DNA of 64,000 nt from Vicinamibacterales bacterium (lineage in GTDB: Bacteria > Acidobacteriota > Vicinamibacteria > Vicinamibacterales > SCN-69-37). The notes beneath the pieces were generated by a model. The model made no database searches. It was not told the DNA's origin and saw only the letters and a program-made list of their open reading frames with translations. Shown piece after piece: positions 15,921 to 25,161 of this stretch. The stretch covers positions 618,368 to 682,367 of the forward strand of contig JAURFE010000001.1 of NCBI GenBank assembly GCA_030827135.1, in the 5' to 3' direction. The stretch's first letter is position 1. Each line of letters begins with the position of its first letter. Position numbers and translations under genes: made by a program.

Positions 15921-16649
15921 ATGAGTGTGACTTGGTTGGTCATGGCATGGGCGCAGTCAGGAGTGACGCAGGCGGCTGCGCCGCCGCCTCCCCCACCGCC
16001 ACCGATCGTCGCGGGCAGCGCGGAGTTGTCGTACGTGGGCACGAGCGGAAACTCGGACACACAAACGCTGGGCGCGGGCAGCACACTGACTTTCCGGCCG
16101 GGCGACTGGACAATCACCAACAAGGCCGCACTGGTGCGCAGTGAGGACCGTGGGCAGGTCCGCGCGCAGTCCACACTCATCGAGACGCAGGTCGGCCGGC
16201 ACCTGGCGCCGACGCTGTCACTGGTCGGCAAACACGGCTACGCGCGCGACCGCTTTGCTGGTATCAACCACCGGAACACGGCCGAAATCGGCCTCAGCTT
16301 CGAGGCGCTCACGACCGCTCGGCAGCAGCTGACATTGGATGCAGGAGCCGGTTACGCCAGCGAGCGGCGCCGGACCGGTGCGAACCTGTCCACCGCCATC
16401 GCCACCATGGGCGTGTTCTACAAACTGGCCGTCTCGGCCACGGCCACGTTGGAGAACACCGCCCGAACGGTGTTCTCGTTGGAGGATGGTCGCGACCGGC
16501 GGGTGACAAACGTCGCGAGCCTGTCGGCCAGGCTGAACGCGCTCCTGTCGATGAAAGTGACGCACACCACCCGCTGGGTGAAGTCGCCCGTGCCCGGCTT
16601 CATGAAGACAGACACGATCACCGGCGTCGCGCTCGTCGCGAAGTTCTGA
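15921..16649 (+). CDS. DUF481 (YdiY-like) outer-membrane barrel protein
   Basis: A protein of about 242 aa starting MSVTWLVMAWAQSGVTQAAA, a short signal peptide, then a proline run (PPPPPPPP). The mature part reads as antiparallel strands of a barrel: AELSYVGTSGNSDTQTLGAG, the DUF481 hallmark, then TLTFRPGDWTI, EIGLSFEALTTARQQLTLDA, and a terminal FVAKF-like aromatic end (GVALVAKF) typical of BAM substrates. It probably forms a salt-stress-induced outer-membrane protein of the YdiY type; its function is unknown. An upstream in-frame ATG at 15885 lies in a CATGGTTC simple repeat (15876-15898) and seems less likely. Its stop codon lies 1 bp from that of the convergent helicase. Confidence 0.8.
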   Translation: MSVTWLVMAWAQSGVTQAAAPPPPPPPPIVAGSAELSYVGTSGNSDTQTLGAGSTLTFRPGDWTITNKAALVRSEDRGQVRAQSTLIETQVGRHLAPTLSLVGKHGYARDRFAGINHRNTAEIGLSFEALTTARQQLTLDAGAGYASERRRTGANLSTAIATMGVFYKLAVSATATLENTARTVFSLEDGRDRRVTNVASLSARLNALLSMKVTHTTRWVKSPVPGFMKTDTITGVALVAKF

Positions 16650-16650
16650 G

Positions 16651-18018
<1,368 letters not shown>

Positions 18019-18127
18019 GAACAGATCCTGACTTCCCTAAGGACTTCCATCAATGAATTCGAGGGAATCACTCACCAACCGGGGAACCGGCGGGAGCAGG
18101 GAGAGAAGCTTAGTGTAACAGAACCCT

Positions 18128-18292
18128 GTTATTGAGGATTTGGGATTGAGGATTGAGGATTGGCAATTGCGGGATTGCAGATTGTGGGATTTATTGAGGG
18201 ATTGGAGGATTGGGGGATTGGAGGATTCAATCCCCCAATCCCCAATCCTACAATTGCCAATCCTCAATCCTAAATCCTCAATCCTCAATGAC
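18128..18292. repeat. Palindromic heptad-repeat element, family A, copy 2
   Basis: The element lies in the 303-bp gap between the helicase gene start and the end of the DUF2911 gene. The left arm begins GTTATTGAGGATTTGGGATT and runs to GGCAATTG; the right arm begins CAATTGCCAATCCTC and ends CAATCCTCAATGAC. The arms pair over about 40 bp with a few mismatches because the order of 6- and 7-bp units differs. The middle holds looser GGATTGGG units, themselves partly inverted. Nothing else is seen in the gap. Confidence 0.88.
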
Positions 18293-18321
18293 GAAGATGG
18301 GACTGTCGTTCACCGTGATGT

Positions 18322-18861
18322 TTACATCACGGTGAACGGCACGATCATCTTCGTCTTGTCCCAGGTCATGACGATCTGTCCGCCCTTGCCGGCGGGTTCG
18401 ATGGCGATCGTGAACTGTTCCACCGCGGTGTCCAGCGTCTCGACCTTCATGTCCACGCGGCCGAGGTCGTTCTCCGCCTTGTAGGCCGTGCCCCACTGGC
18501 CGGTTTCCTTGTTGATGACGAACTTCCACGGAGCCTGCTCGGACGCGAGTGTCCAGAGGGTCACCGAACCGGCACTCACGTGCAGGTTGCCGAACATCAA
18601 CATTTTGTCGGTGGTGAGGGTCGTGGCCTCGTCGGCACCGGTGCGCCAGACGCGGTCGTACGGAATCAGCCCGCCGACGACCTGACGCCCCTTCATATAG
18701 GGGCGGCCGTAGGTGATGCTGACCTTCGCACCCGCCACTTCGGCGGACACGGTTTCATGGGGACTGGCGCGCTGCTGCTGAGCTTCAGGAACCGCCACCA
18801 GGGCCAGACCGAGAACCACCGCAGAGACCACGCCACGACGAAGCAGGGAGAAATGTGCCAT
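18322..18861 (-). CDS. DUF2911 exported protein
   Basis: The protein has 179 aa from ATG 18861. MAHFSLLRRGVVSAVVLGLA is a signal peptide cleaved near AQQQ. The mature region matches DUF2911: SPHETVSAEVAGAKVSITYG, RPYMKGRQVVGGLIPYDRVW, RTGADEATTLTTDKMLMFGN, LHVSAGSVTLWTL, and a C-terminal MTWDKTKMIVPF. Family members are periplasmic or surface proteins of unknown function, common in Bacteroidota and Acidobacteriota. The gene starts 14 bp after the 2-oxoglutarate oxygenase gene on the same strand, so they probably form one transcript. Confidence 0.88.
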   Translation of the reverse strand: MAHFSLLRRGVVSAVVLGLALVAVPEAQQQRASPHETVSAEVAGAKVSITYGRPYMKGRQVVGGLIPYDRVWRTGADEATTLTTDKMLMFGNLHVSAGSVTLWTLASEQAPWKFVINKETGQWGTAYKAENDLGRVDMKVETLDTAVEQFTIAIEPAGKGGQIVMTWDKTKMIVPFTVM

Positions 18862-18875
18862 AGCCCCTGATTCTA

Positions 18876-19508
18876 CTATTCGCGAAACCACCCGGCCAAC
18901 GCGACCCGCGGCGCGGCTCCGACCACAGGTAGTACTTGATGTTCGAGGTCGTCCCCCAGGCCAAAAATGACCGCGTCCCCTGGACCGGTGTTCCTGACGT
19001 CGTTCAACAACGTCTCAGCGTCCCGATGCCTGATCTGCAGGTTGCCGCCGTCAAAATAGTCCTCGGACAGGTTGACGCTGAGTCCCAGCCGGCGTCCGTC
19101 AGAGTAATCGTCGTGCCAGTCATGCCGGTGCCCGGTGTTCGGGAGGAACCGGTAAACCCGGAGTTGGCACTTCCGGAGCGCCCGCACCCCGGTGATTGAT
19201 TCTACGGCCCGCAGGACGTCGCCCGTGCCGATGAGAAACCTCAACAGCCAGATCACGTCCCGGTGCTCCATCACGTCCTCGACACCGGACGCCGGATGGA
19301 CAAACTCGCTGAACTCCCCCCGGCGCACCTGCTCCTGCACCTGCTGCAACAGGGTCGGCGCCAGAAAGCCGCGCAGGACGACCGCCGAGGTCTTCGCAAA
19401 TCGCCCGCGCGCCTCCGCCAGCACACGCGCATCGGTCGTAATGCGCGTCTGTTCCCGAGACAACACGATCACATCATCCAACGCCTGAGGGTCGCTGGGC
19501 ATCGCCAT
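18876..19508 (-). CDS. 2-oxoglutarate/Fe(II)-dependent oxygenase
   Basis: This 210-aa enzyme has the double-stranded beta-helix iron site: H132 and D134 in HDWHDDYSDG, distal H190 in LEHQVL, and R201 in RVALAG for the 2-oxoglutarate carboxylate. The preceding CQLRVYRFLPNTGH and following LGLSVNLSEDYFDGGNLQI are typical of prolyl-4-hydroxylase-like members. The N-terminus includes VLRGFLAPTLLQQVQEQVRR. No signal peptide, so it is cytoplasmic. The substrate could be a protein residue or a small molecule. Start at the ATG 19508 (another in-frame ATG is at 19502). It shares a 41-bp divergent promoter region with the DUF4159 gene. Confidence 0.85.
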   Translation of the reverse strand: MAMPSDPQALDDVIVLSREQTRITTDARVLAEARGRFAKTSAVVLRGFLAPTLLQQVQEQVRRGEFSEFVHPASGVEDVMEHRDVIWLLRFLIGTGDVLRAVESITGVRALRKCQLRVYRFLPNTGHRHDWHDDYSDGRRLGLSVNLSEDYFDGGNLQIRHRDAETLLNDVRNTGPGDAVIFGLGDDLEHQVLPVVGAAPRVALAGWFRE

Positions 19509-19517
19509 GACTGAGGC

Positions 19518-19523
19518 ATTATC
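19518..19523 (-). promoter_or_regulatory. -10 box GATAAT for the oxygenase gene
   Basis: On the minus strand GATAAT (complement of 19518-19523) ends nine bases before the start codon at 19508. Only 41 bp separate this gene from the divergent DUF4159 gene, so the promoters of both must lie in or near this space. A clear Shine-Dalgarno is not visible. Confidence 0.4.
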
Positions 19524-19537
19524 GCGGATCCGGCGTA

Positions 19538-19543
19538 TACAAT
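19538..19543 (+). promoter_or_regulatory. -10 box TACAAT for the DUF4159 gene
   Basis: TACAAT, within TATACAAT, matches the -10 consensus at five of six positions and ends six bases before ATG 19550. The spacing equals that at hldD (14882-14887) and leaves no room for a Shine-Dalgarno, suggesting a leaderless transcript. Confidence 0.45.
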
Positions 19544-19549
19544 TCCTGC

Positions 19550-20242
19550 ATGTTGCAGCAGGCGCCGCCCGCGCCGCGGATCACCGGGCCCCGCAGCGGG
19601 GAGTTTGTGTTCGCGCGCGTGCGCTACGACTCGGGCGACTGGGACTACAACCCGAAGGTCGCTGCCAACGTCCTCAACAGCCTTGTCGAATACACGACCA
19701 TGCCGGTCTACCCGCAGGAAGTCGTCATCACACTCGACTCCGAGGACCTGTTCGCATTCCCGTTCCTCTTCATGACCGGCCACAAACTCGTGCGCTTCAA
19801 CGCTCGTGAACGCGCGAACCTCGCCCACTTCACACGCACCGGCGGCCTGCTCTTCTCCGACGACTGCAATCACGATGTTGACGGGCTGTATGCCAGGTCG
19901 TTTGAAGAGGAAATGCGGCGCACGTACGCGGATGTCTCGTCGGAAGCGGCGATGCCGAAAATTCCGAACACACACGCGCTCTATTCAGCGTTTTTCAGTT
20001 TCCCGGAAGGCCCGCCCCAGACCTCACACGAACTCAACGGCTGGGGCGACGACATGGTGCACGACTACCTGCGCGCCGTGGAACACGTCCCCGGCCCCGG
20101 CCGCCCAGGCCGCCTCGGTGTCGTCTACTCCAACAAGGACTACGGCTGCGAGTGGGACTACGACTGGCGCAATAAACGCTTTCGCAAGGAAGACAATACG
20201 CGCTTCGCCGTCAATATCGTCGTCTACGCGATGACAGCCTGA
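19550..20242 (+). CDS. DUF4159 domain protein
   Basis: The 230-aa protein matches DUF4159: FVFARVRYDSGDWDYNPKVA, ANVLNSLVEYTTMPV, DLFAFPFLFMTGHKLVRF, TRTGGLLFSDDCNHDVDGLY, then SFPEGPPQTSHELNGWGDD and a C-terminal FAVNIVVYAMT. The fold is glutamine-amidotransferase-like (the GG-LLFSDDC strand-turn) but a catalytic triad is not obvious. In many genomes DUF4159 genes belong to MoxR/DUF58/BatA clusters; here such a cluster lies 3 kb away on the other strand, separated by the TldD/TldE genes. No signal peptide is visible in this start choice; other start codons further upstream are lacking. Confidence 0.85.
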   Translation: MLQQAPPAPRITGPRSGEFVFARVRYDSGDWDYNPKVAANVLNSLVEYTTMPVYPQEVVITLDSEDLFAFPFLFMTGHKLVRFNARERANLAHFTRTGGLLFSDDCNHDVDGLYARSFEEEMRRTYADVSSEAAMPKIPNTHALYSAFFSFPEGPPQTSHELNGWGDDMVHDYLRAVEHVPGPGRPGRLGVVYSNKDYGCEWDYDWRNKRFRKEDNTRFAVNIVVYAMTA

Positions 20243-20252
20243 GGAACCTTCG

Positions 20253-20364
20253 CCTCAATCCCTCAATCCCTCAATCCCTCAATCCCTCAATCCCTCAATC
20301 AATCCCACAATCAGCAATCAAACAATTGCCAATCCTCAATCCTCATTCCTCAATCCTCAATAAC
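20253..20364. repeat. One-armed CAATCCCT/CAATCCTC repeat, family A
   Basis: Seven tandem CTCAATCC units are followed by the right arm of the family A element (CAATTGCCAATCCTCAATCC, ending CCTCAATAAC). The left arm is absent, so the copy is half-sized. It fills the space between the convergent DUF4159 and TldD genes. Confidence 0.88.
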
Positions 20365-20372
20365 AACGCCCT

Positions 20373-22061
20373 TTAGGAGAACGCTGCTCCAACCAGAATC
20401 TTGCTAATCCGCATCCACGGCGATCCGTGCGAGATCGAATTCGTCTGCGTCGGCTGGCCCTTGGCGTCACCGCCGGTGCCGAACATCTGCCAGGTGGACT
20501 GATTGCCCACCGCGTCGAGGTTGGCCCAGAAGTCGGTGGTGATTGCCTGATACGCGACGTTGGTCGCCATCCGGGTGACCTTCCCGTTCTTGATCTCCCA
20601 GAACGCGTTGCCGCCGAACTGGCCGTTGTACCGCTGCTGATCGATCGAGTAGCTGCCGCGGCCGTCGATCATGACCCCGTCCTTCGTGTCGGCGATGATC
20701 TCCTCGAGCGACGGCCCCTTCGGGTCGTAGTCCACGTGCACGTTGGGCATGCGGAGGAACGGGTAGTCGCGCCATGACAACGCGCCCGTGCACCCGCGGC
20801 TCTCGGTCTCGCCCATGTAGTGCGCCGTTTCCCGGTTGGTCTGCAGGCCAACGAGAATGCCGTCGCGCACGATTGGCCAGCTCTGCGTCTTCACGCCGTC
20901 ATCGTCATACCCGACCGTGCCCATCGCGCCGGGCATGTTGCGATCGGCGGTCACGTTGAACAGTTTGGAGCCGTACTTCAGCTTGCCGACATCCCCGACC
21001 TTGATGAAGCTCGTGCCGGCGTAGTTGGCCTCGTAGCCCATCACGCGGTCGAGTTCCGTCGGATGGCCGATGATTTCGTGAATCGTCAGCATCGCGTGTG
21101 ACGGCGAGAGGATCAGATCCTTCACGCCCATGCCCAACGGCTTCGCCGTGCAGTACTCCACCGCTTCATTGGCGATGCGCTCGGCGTTTTCGATCATGCC
21201 GGATTCTTCCGCCGTCTCCCACCCGGCCGTCTTCGGCACGGCGGTGAACTGGCGCGACCGGGTGACATCACCCACACGCGCGGTGACATTGAACTGGGGT
21301 TGCGTGTCGTAGATCTCCTGTTCGATGTACGACCCTTCCGACGAGGCGAAGTACCGCCAGTCGTAGCCCATGCTCACGCTCGAGTTGACGGAGACGACGT
21401 TGGGCACCTTCATCACGATGTCTACGACCCGCTGCACGTAGTTCTGCATGTCGGTCTGCGGCACCGTGGTCGGATCCTTGCGCATCGGCGACTTCCAGTG
21501 CGCAGTGAACGCCGGCACCGGAGCCAGGCGCACGTCGAATGTCTTGGCGATGGCACTCGCCTTCGCGACGTCGATGGCCACCGCCGTGACGCGCCGGATT
21601 TCGTCTTCGGTCACGATCGGGCTCGACGAGAAGCCCCACACGCCGCTGTGAATCACACGCACGCCGAAGCCGGCCGGTCCCTGCGTGCCAGGGCCGTTGC
21701 CGAATGCCGCGAAGCCCTGCGGCCCGCCGAGGTTGCCGCCGCCCCCGCGGCCACCACCCCCGCCGCGGCCGCCGCCCCCGCCGCCACGCCCGGCAAAGGC
21801 GCCAGCCAACTGCCCGTCGCGGCCGCTGCTGCCGTTGGCATTGATGTTCATGGACGCCGAACGCGTGAACCGGATGTCGGCATAGGTACAGCCGGCCGCC
21901 TTCGCCTGCGCCAGCACCTGATCGGCCAGCCCCTTGAATCTGGACTGCAGGGGGTTGCCGGCGGGCGTCTGCGCCAGCAGATCCGCGATGATGTCGTGGG
22001 ACGCGAGCACAACGCCCGACGCGCCGACGGTCTTGATGAAGTTTCTGCGTGTGAAGTTCAT
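20373..22061 (-). CDS. TldD-like metallopeptidase with Tat signal
   Basis: A 562-aa member of the TldD/PmbA family. Residues 5-6 belong to a Tat motif (TRRNFIK), so this TldD-type enzyme is exported, unlike cytoplasmic E. coli TldD. The metal site HEIIGH (H328, E329, H333) is the HExxxH of TldD. Other landmarks are GVRVIHSGVWGFSSSP, GYEANYAGTSF, GSKLFNVTADRNMPGAMGTVGYDDDG and ETESRGCTGALSWRDYPFLRMPNV. Residues 88-112 form a Gly/Arg insert (GRGGGGGGRG repeated). Catalytic TldD works as a heterodimer with TldE, here encoded 16 bp upstream on the same strand. Probably degrades or matures exported peptides; the substrate is unknown. Confidence 0.88.
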   Translation of the reverse strand: MNFTRRNFIKTVGASGVVLASHDIIADLLAQTPAGNPLQSRFKGLADQVLAQAKAAGCTYADIRFTRSASMNINANGSSGRDGQLAGAFAGRGGGGGGRGGGGGRGGGGNLGGPQGFAAFGNGPGTQGPAGFGVRVIHSGVWGFSSSPIVTEDEIRRVTAVAIDVAKASAIAKTFDVRLAPVPAFTAHWKSPMRKDPTTVPQTDMQNYVQRVVDIVMKVPNVVSVNSSVSMGYDWRYFASSEGSYIEQEIYDTQPQFNVTARVGDVTRSRQFTAVPKTAGWETAEESGMIENAERIANEAVEYCTAKPLGMGVKDLILSPSHAMLTIHEIIGHPTELDRVMGYEANYAGTSFIKVGDVGKLKYGSKLFNVTADRNMPGAMGTVGYDDDGVKTQSWPIVRDGILVGLQTNRETAHYMGETESRGCTGALSWRDYPFLRMPNVHVDYDPKGPSLEEIIADTKDGVMIDGRGSYSIDQQRYNGQFGGNAFWEIKNGKVTRMATNVAYQAITTDFWANLDAVGNQSTWQMFGTGGDAKGQPTQTNSISHGSPWMRISKILVGAAFS

Positions 22062-22077
22062 GATCTGCTGTCCTTGA

Positions 22078-23382
22078 CTAAACCGCCGGCGAAAGCGACG
22101 TCATGTAAAAGTCTTCCATCCGCACAGGGGGAATCAAGGCGGAGTTGCCGCCGTCGTACGACTCACCCATGTGCATCGGCACGGGTTTCCCGACCAGCGA
22201 GATGTTGTTGTAGCCGACCAGCGGCGACATGTTCCACCGGAAGTTCTGCACCGGCATCGTGATCTCCCCGTTCTCGATGAGAAAGAGACCGTCACGCGTC
22301 ATGCCCGTGTTGAGCAGCGTGTCGTTGTCCACGCCGCGGATGTACCAGAAGAACGTGACCAGCAGTCCGCGCTTGGTCTGCTTGATCATGTCGGCTGTCG
22401 ACAAGTCGGAACCTTCCATCACCAGGCTCTGGTTGATGCCCGCGCCGGGATTCGTATTGTTCGGCCCACCCGAGAGGCTGCGCAGCACGCCCTTGTCCAG
22501 CCAGGTCACCGGCGCCGCGGGCGTATTGTTGCCAAGGATGGTGGACTGGCGCAGGATGGGATTGCCGATGTCACTCTTGAGGGTGACCAGGTCGCTGAAG
22601 ATCTTGTCCCCGGGCTTCTTCCCTTCCATAAACGCGCCGCCACCGCCGCCAAAAATGCCGGTCATCAGCGAGAGGAACCGGGCGTTTGCGCGGGGCTCAA
22701 GAATCACCGTGTACCGTCCGGGCTCCAGCGCACGGGCATTCCGGCTGTCGAGCGCCTTCTTTGATGCGACCTCGGTGATCTCCACCGGATCGATCATGCT
22801 GAGGTCCTTAATCCCGGTGGTGCCGGCCCACCCGGACCCGCTGCCATCGGGCATGCGGCACGTCAGGATGAAGCTGGCTTCGGCGACTTCGTAGAACGCA
22901 AACAGGCCCTTCGAGTTCGCCTGACACGTCGCCTGGTGCATCTTCGGGATGTACCCGGAGCCGACCGTCCCCATCTTCTTGCTGATGTCGATACTGGTCC
23001 GCACCATCCGCGCGCGCTCGGCCGGACCGAACGCCTTCATGTTCGGCAGCGCCGCATCCACGGGAATGTAATTCTGCGGTCCGAGCAGACTCGGCACATT
23101 CGGCCGGTCGGGACCGGCCTTCGCGGCGGTCTCCGTCTCGGCCACCAGCTGCTTCAGCGACGCATCGGAGAAGTCGCGCGTCGACTGACTCGCCGACTTC
23201 GACCCGAAATAGGTCGTCACCGTCAGCGACTGGTCGAACTGGACCAGATTCGCCGAGATCGACGAGTTCGCAAACCGGGTGCCCGACCGCTCGGACGAAT
23301 TGAAGCTGACCTCCACCGCGTCGGCGGTGGCCATGTTGAAGATCTTGTCGGTGATGGCCTTGACTTGCTCGCGTGAGTGCAT
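22078..23382 (-). CDS. PmbA/TldE-like partner of TldD
   Basis: The 434-aa protein belongs to the TldE (PmbA) branch: MHSREQVKAITDKIFNMATA at the start, NSSISANLVQFDQSLTVTTY, GRYTVILEPRANARFLSLMT, MEGKKPGDKIFSDLVTLKSD and a C-terminal VGKPVPMHMGESYDGGNSAL. It lacks the HExxxH motif, as expected for the non-catalytic subunit. It has no evident signal peptide although its presumed partner TldD carries a Tat signal; co-export of the folded complex through Tat (hitchhiking) would explain this. Start ATG 23382; 42 bp downstream of the membrane-protein gene of the MoxR operon. Confidence 0.88.
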   Translation of the reverse strand: MHSREQVKAITDKIFNMATADAVEVSFNSSERSGTRFANSSISANLVQFDQSLTVTTYFGSKSASQSTRDFSDASLKQLVAETETAAKAGPDRPNVPSLLGPQNYIPVDAALPNMKAFGPAERARMVRTSIDISKKMGTVGSGYIPKMHQATCQANSKGLFAFYEVAEASFILTCRMPDGSGSGWAGTTGIKDLSMIDPVEITEVASKKALDSRNARALEPGRYTVILEPRANARFLSLMTGIFGGGGGAFMEGKKPGDKIFSDLVTLKSDIGNPILRQSTILGNNTPAAPVTWLDKGVLRSLSGGPNNTNPGAGINQSLVMEGSDLSTADMIKQTKRGLLVTFFWYIRGVDNDTLLNTGMTRDGLFLIENGEITMPVQNFRWNMSPLVGYNNISLVGKPVPMHMGESYDGGNSALIPPVRMEDFYMTSLSPAV

Positions 23383-23424
23383 GGTGCCCGAAGGTTAGAA
23401 GCCGCAGCCAATCGTGTCAAGCAT

Positions 23425-25161
23425 CTATCGTGCGCCACGATGCCGGCGCGACCACCACTCGACCGACAGCAGCCCGGCGAACGGCACGATCCACCATGGA
23501 GAGCGCATCGGATGTGTCGGAGTCGCCACTGGTGCCGCTGATACCGCGGTCGTGATACGAGCCGCCAACGTGCCGACATCCGCGATCGGGATCGCGTCGC
23601 CGCCGCGCGACGTGGCGAAAGCCGAGAGTAACGCGTGGTCGCCGGCTACGGGCCGATGGACACTGCCGGAATCCACGACGAGGAATTCCGCGACGTCGGG
23701 TTGCGGTGCAGGGCTGCCCGGGACGACCACGCTCAGCCGATACCTGCCAGGCACGTCAGGGGCGCGGAATTCGGCCCGGTAACGCCCGGCGCCATCCGGC
23801 CAGAGACGCACGGGTGTCACCGCACCTTCGGTGCTCTGCCACTCGGCCTGCGGAGTCGCGGTTTGCCCTGTCAGGTGCACACTCGCCGCGACGAACGTAC
23901 CCGGCTCGACCAGACGATCGCTGAGCCCCACCTCCACCGGTCGCGGGGTCGCCGCCGCTTCATCGCCGATCACCGATCGCCAGAACGCCGCAAACGCCGA
24001 TCCTTCGGCCGTGCGCGTGCGCCATCCGTCAATCGCGCTGTTCACCACCACACGACCGCCGCCCACCGGTGTCCGCCACACCGCACAGCGCCGTGCCGCG
24101 CCCATCGGCGAGAGACAACTGGTCATGGCCTCGGCGCCCGCCGGCCACCCGGCCGGCCAGAGGAACTCGCTCGCAGTCCATGAACCGACCGGCGACTCGA
24201 TGCGCTCGAGGGCCGGACGCCGTTCGTCGGTCCACGCGGAGACGCCCGTGAGCCGTGACAACCATGGCGCCCCTCCGGCGTCCGGCAGCACAACAACCGC
24301 GCCTTCGCGTGCACGCAGGTACGCCTCAAGCGCCTCGGCGGCGCGATCACCGACTGCGTCGGGCGCCGATACCAGCACGACATCAAACCCCGACAGGTCG
24401 TCAGCCCGGTCAAGCGTCGCGGGTGGCACGCCCGCCTCCGTCGTCACCCCGCGCGAGGTCACCGAGCGGACGACGACCTCGAAGCGGGGGTCCTCCTCGA
24501 GGACGCGCCGCACAAACGTGGCCGACCACGACGGTCGCGCTTCGTACGACAGGATGCGCCGGGTGGTTCTGACCACCTCAGTGGCCGCCTCCGCATACGC
24601 CTCAGGGCCGCCACCAATGCGGGCCGCGACCCGAATCCGCGCAAGGCCTTCACGCGAGGGCACAAACGTCAGGGCCGCCGTCGCCGTTCTCGCGCCGGCG
24701 GCGACTGTGACCTCCTGCGCATCCACCGGCACGTCGTCGGAAAACAAGGTGAACCGAACCGCCGCGGGCGCAGATGTCGCGCCCGGCGGCAGAGCGGCGT
24801 CAACCGTCAGGCGGCTGACCGCATCCAGCGGCACCCGGTCTCCGAGACGCAGGCGGCGAATTTCCGGCGCGTCTGCCGGCGCATCAGGGACCACGACGAA
24901 CGTCAGACCGTCCGGGGGGCGCCCCGGCGCCCGGCGGCCCACCAGCACGCGGGCCGCCGTGGCCGGCACCTCGTCCGTGTCGATCGTGACATCCGGTGCC
25001 AGCGCGTCCCTCACGCGCGCGACATCTGCCGGCGTCGCCCCAGCCCCCCGCAACACGACCGCGCGTGCGGGGGCGGGGCGGGCCGCCATCCACGCGGGAT
25101 CGATCACCGCGACGATGGCGATCACGAGGGCGGCCATGCGACAGACGCGATCGAGGATCAC
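23425..25161 (-). CDS. Membrane-anchored protein of the MoxR operon, glutamine-amidotransferase-like
   Basis: A 578-aa protein with one N-terminal hydrophobic segment (MAALVIAIVAVIDPAWMA) and one near the C-terminus (SPWWIVPFAGLLSVEWWSRR), so most of it lies outside the cytoplasm. The middle (about 205-330) has alternating strands such as ILSYEARPSWSATFVRRVLE, FDVVLVSAPDAVGDRAAEAL and EGAVVVLPDAGGAPWLSRLT, a class I amidotransferase-like Rossmann pattern without an obvious catalytic Cys. The C-terminal part has a beta-sandwich (RYRAEFRAPDVPGRYRLSVV). Such proteins are regular members of MoxR/DUF58/BatA clusters. GTG 25161 overlaps the DUF4175 stop by GTGA. Function unknown. Confidence 0.75.
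   Translation of the reverse strand: MILDRVCRMAALVIAIVAVIDPAWMAARPAPARAVVLRGAGATPADVARVRDALAPDVTIDTDEVPATAARVLVGRRAPGRPPDGLTFVVVPDAPADAPEIRRLRLGDRVPLDAVSRLTVDAALPPGATSAPAAVRFTLFSDDVPVDAQEVTVAAGARTATAALTFVPSREGLARIRVAARIGGGPEAYAEAATEVVRTTRRILSYEARPSWSATFVRRVLEEDPRFEVVVRSVTSRGVTTEAGVPPATLDRADDLSGFDVVLVSAPDAVGDRAAEALEAYLRAREGAVVVLPDAGGAPWLSRLTGVSAWTDERRPALERIESPVGSWTASEFLWPAGWPAGAEAMTSCLSPMGAARRCAVWRTPVGGGRVVVNSAIDGWRTRTAEGSAFAAFWRSVIGDEAAATPRPVEVGLSDRLVEPGTFVAASVHLTGQTATPQAEWQSTEGAVTPVRLWPDGAGRYRAEFRAPDVPGRYRLSVVVPGSPAPQPDVAEFLVVDSGSVHRPVAGDHALLSAFATSRGGDAIPIADVGTLAARITTAVSAAPVATPTHPMRSPWWIVPFAGLLSVEWWSRRHRGAR

Noticed and set aside
20253-20364. Possible CRISPR array in the CAATCCCT repeats
   Set aside because: Units are 7-8 bp and directly tandem without spacers; no cas genes are present.
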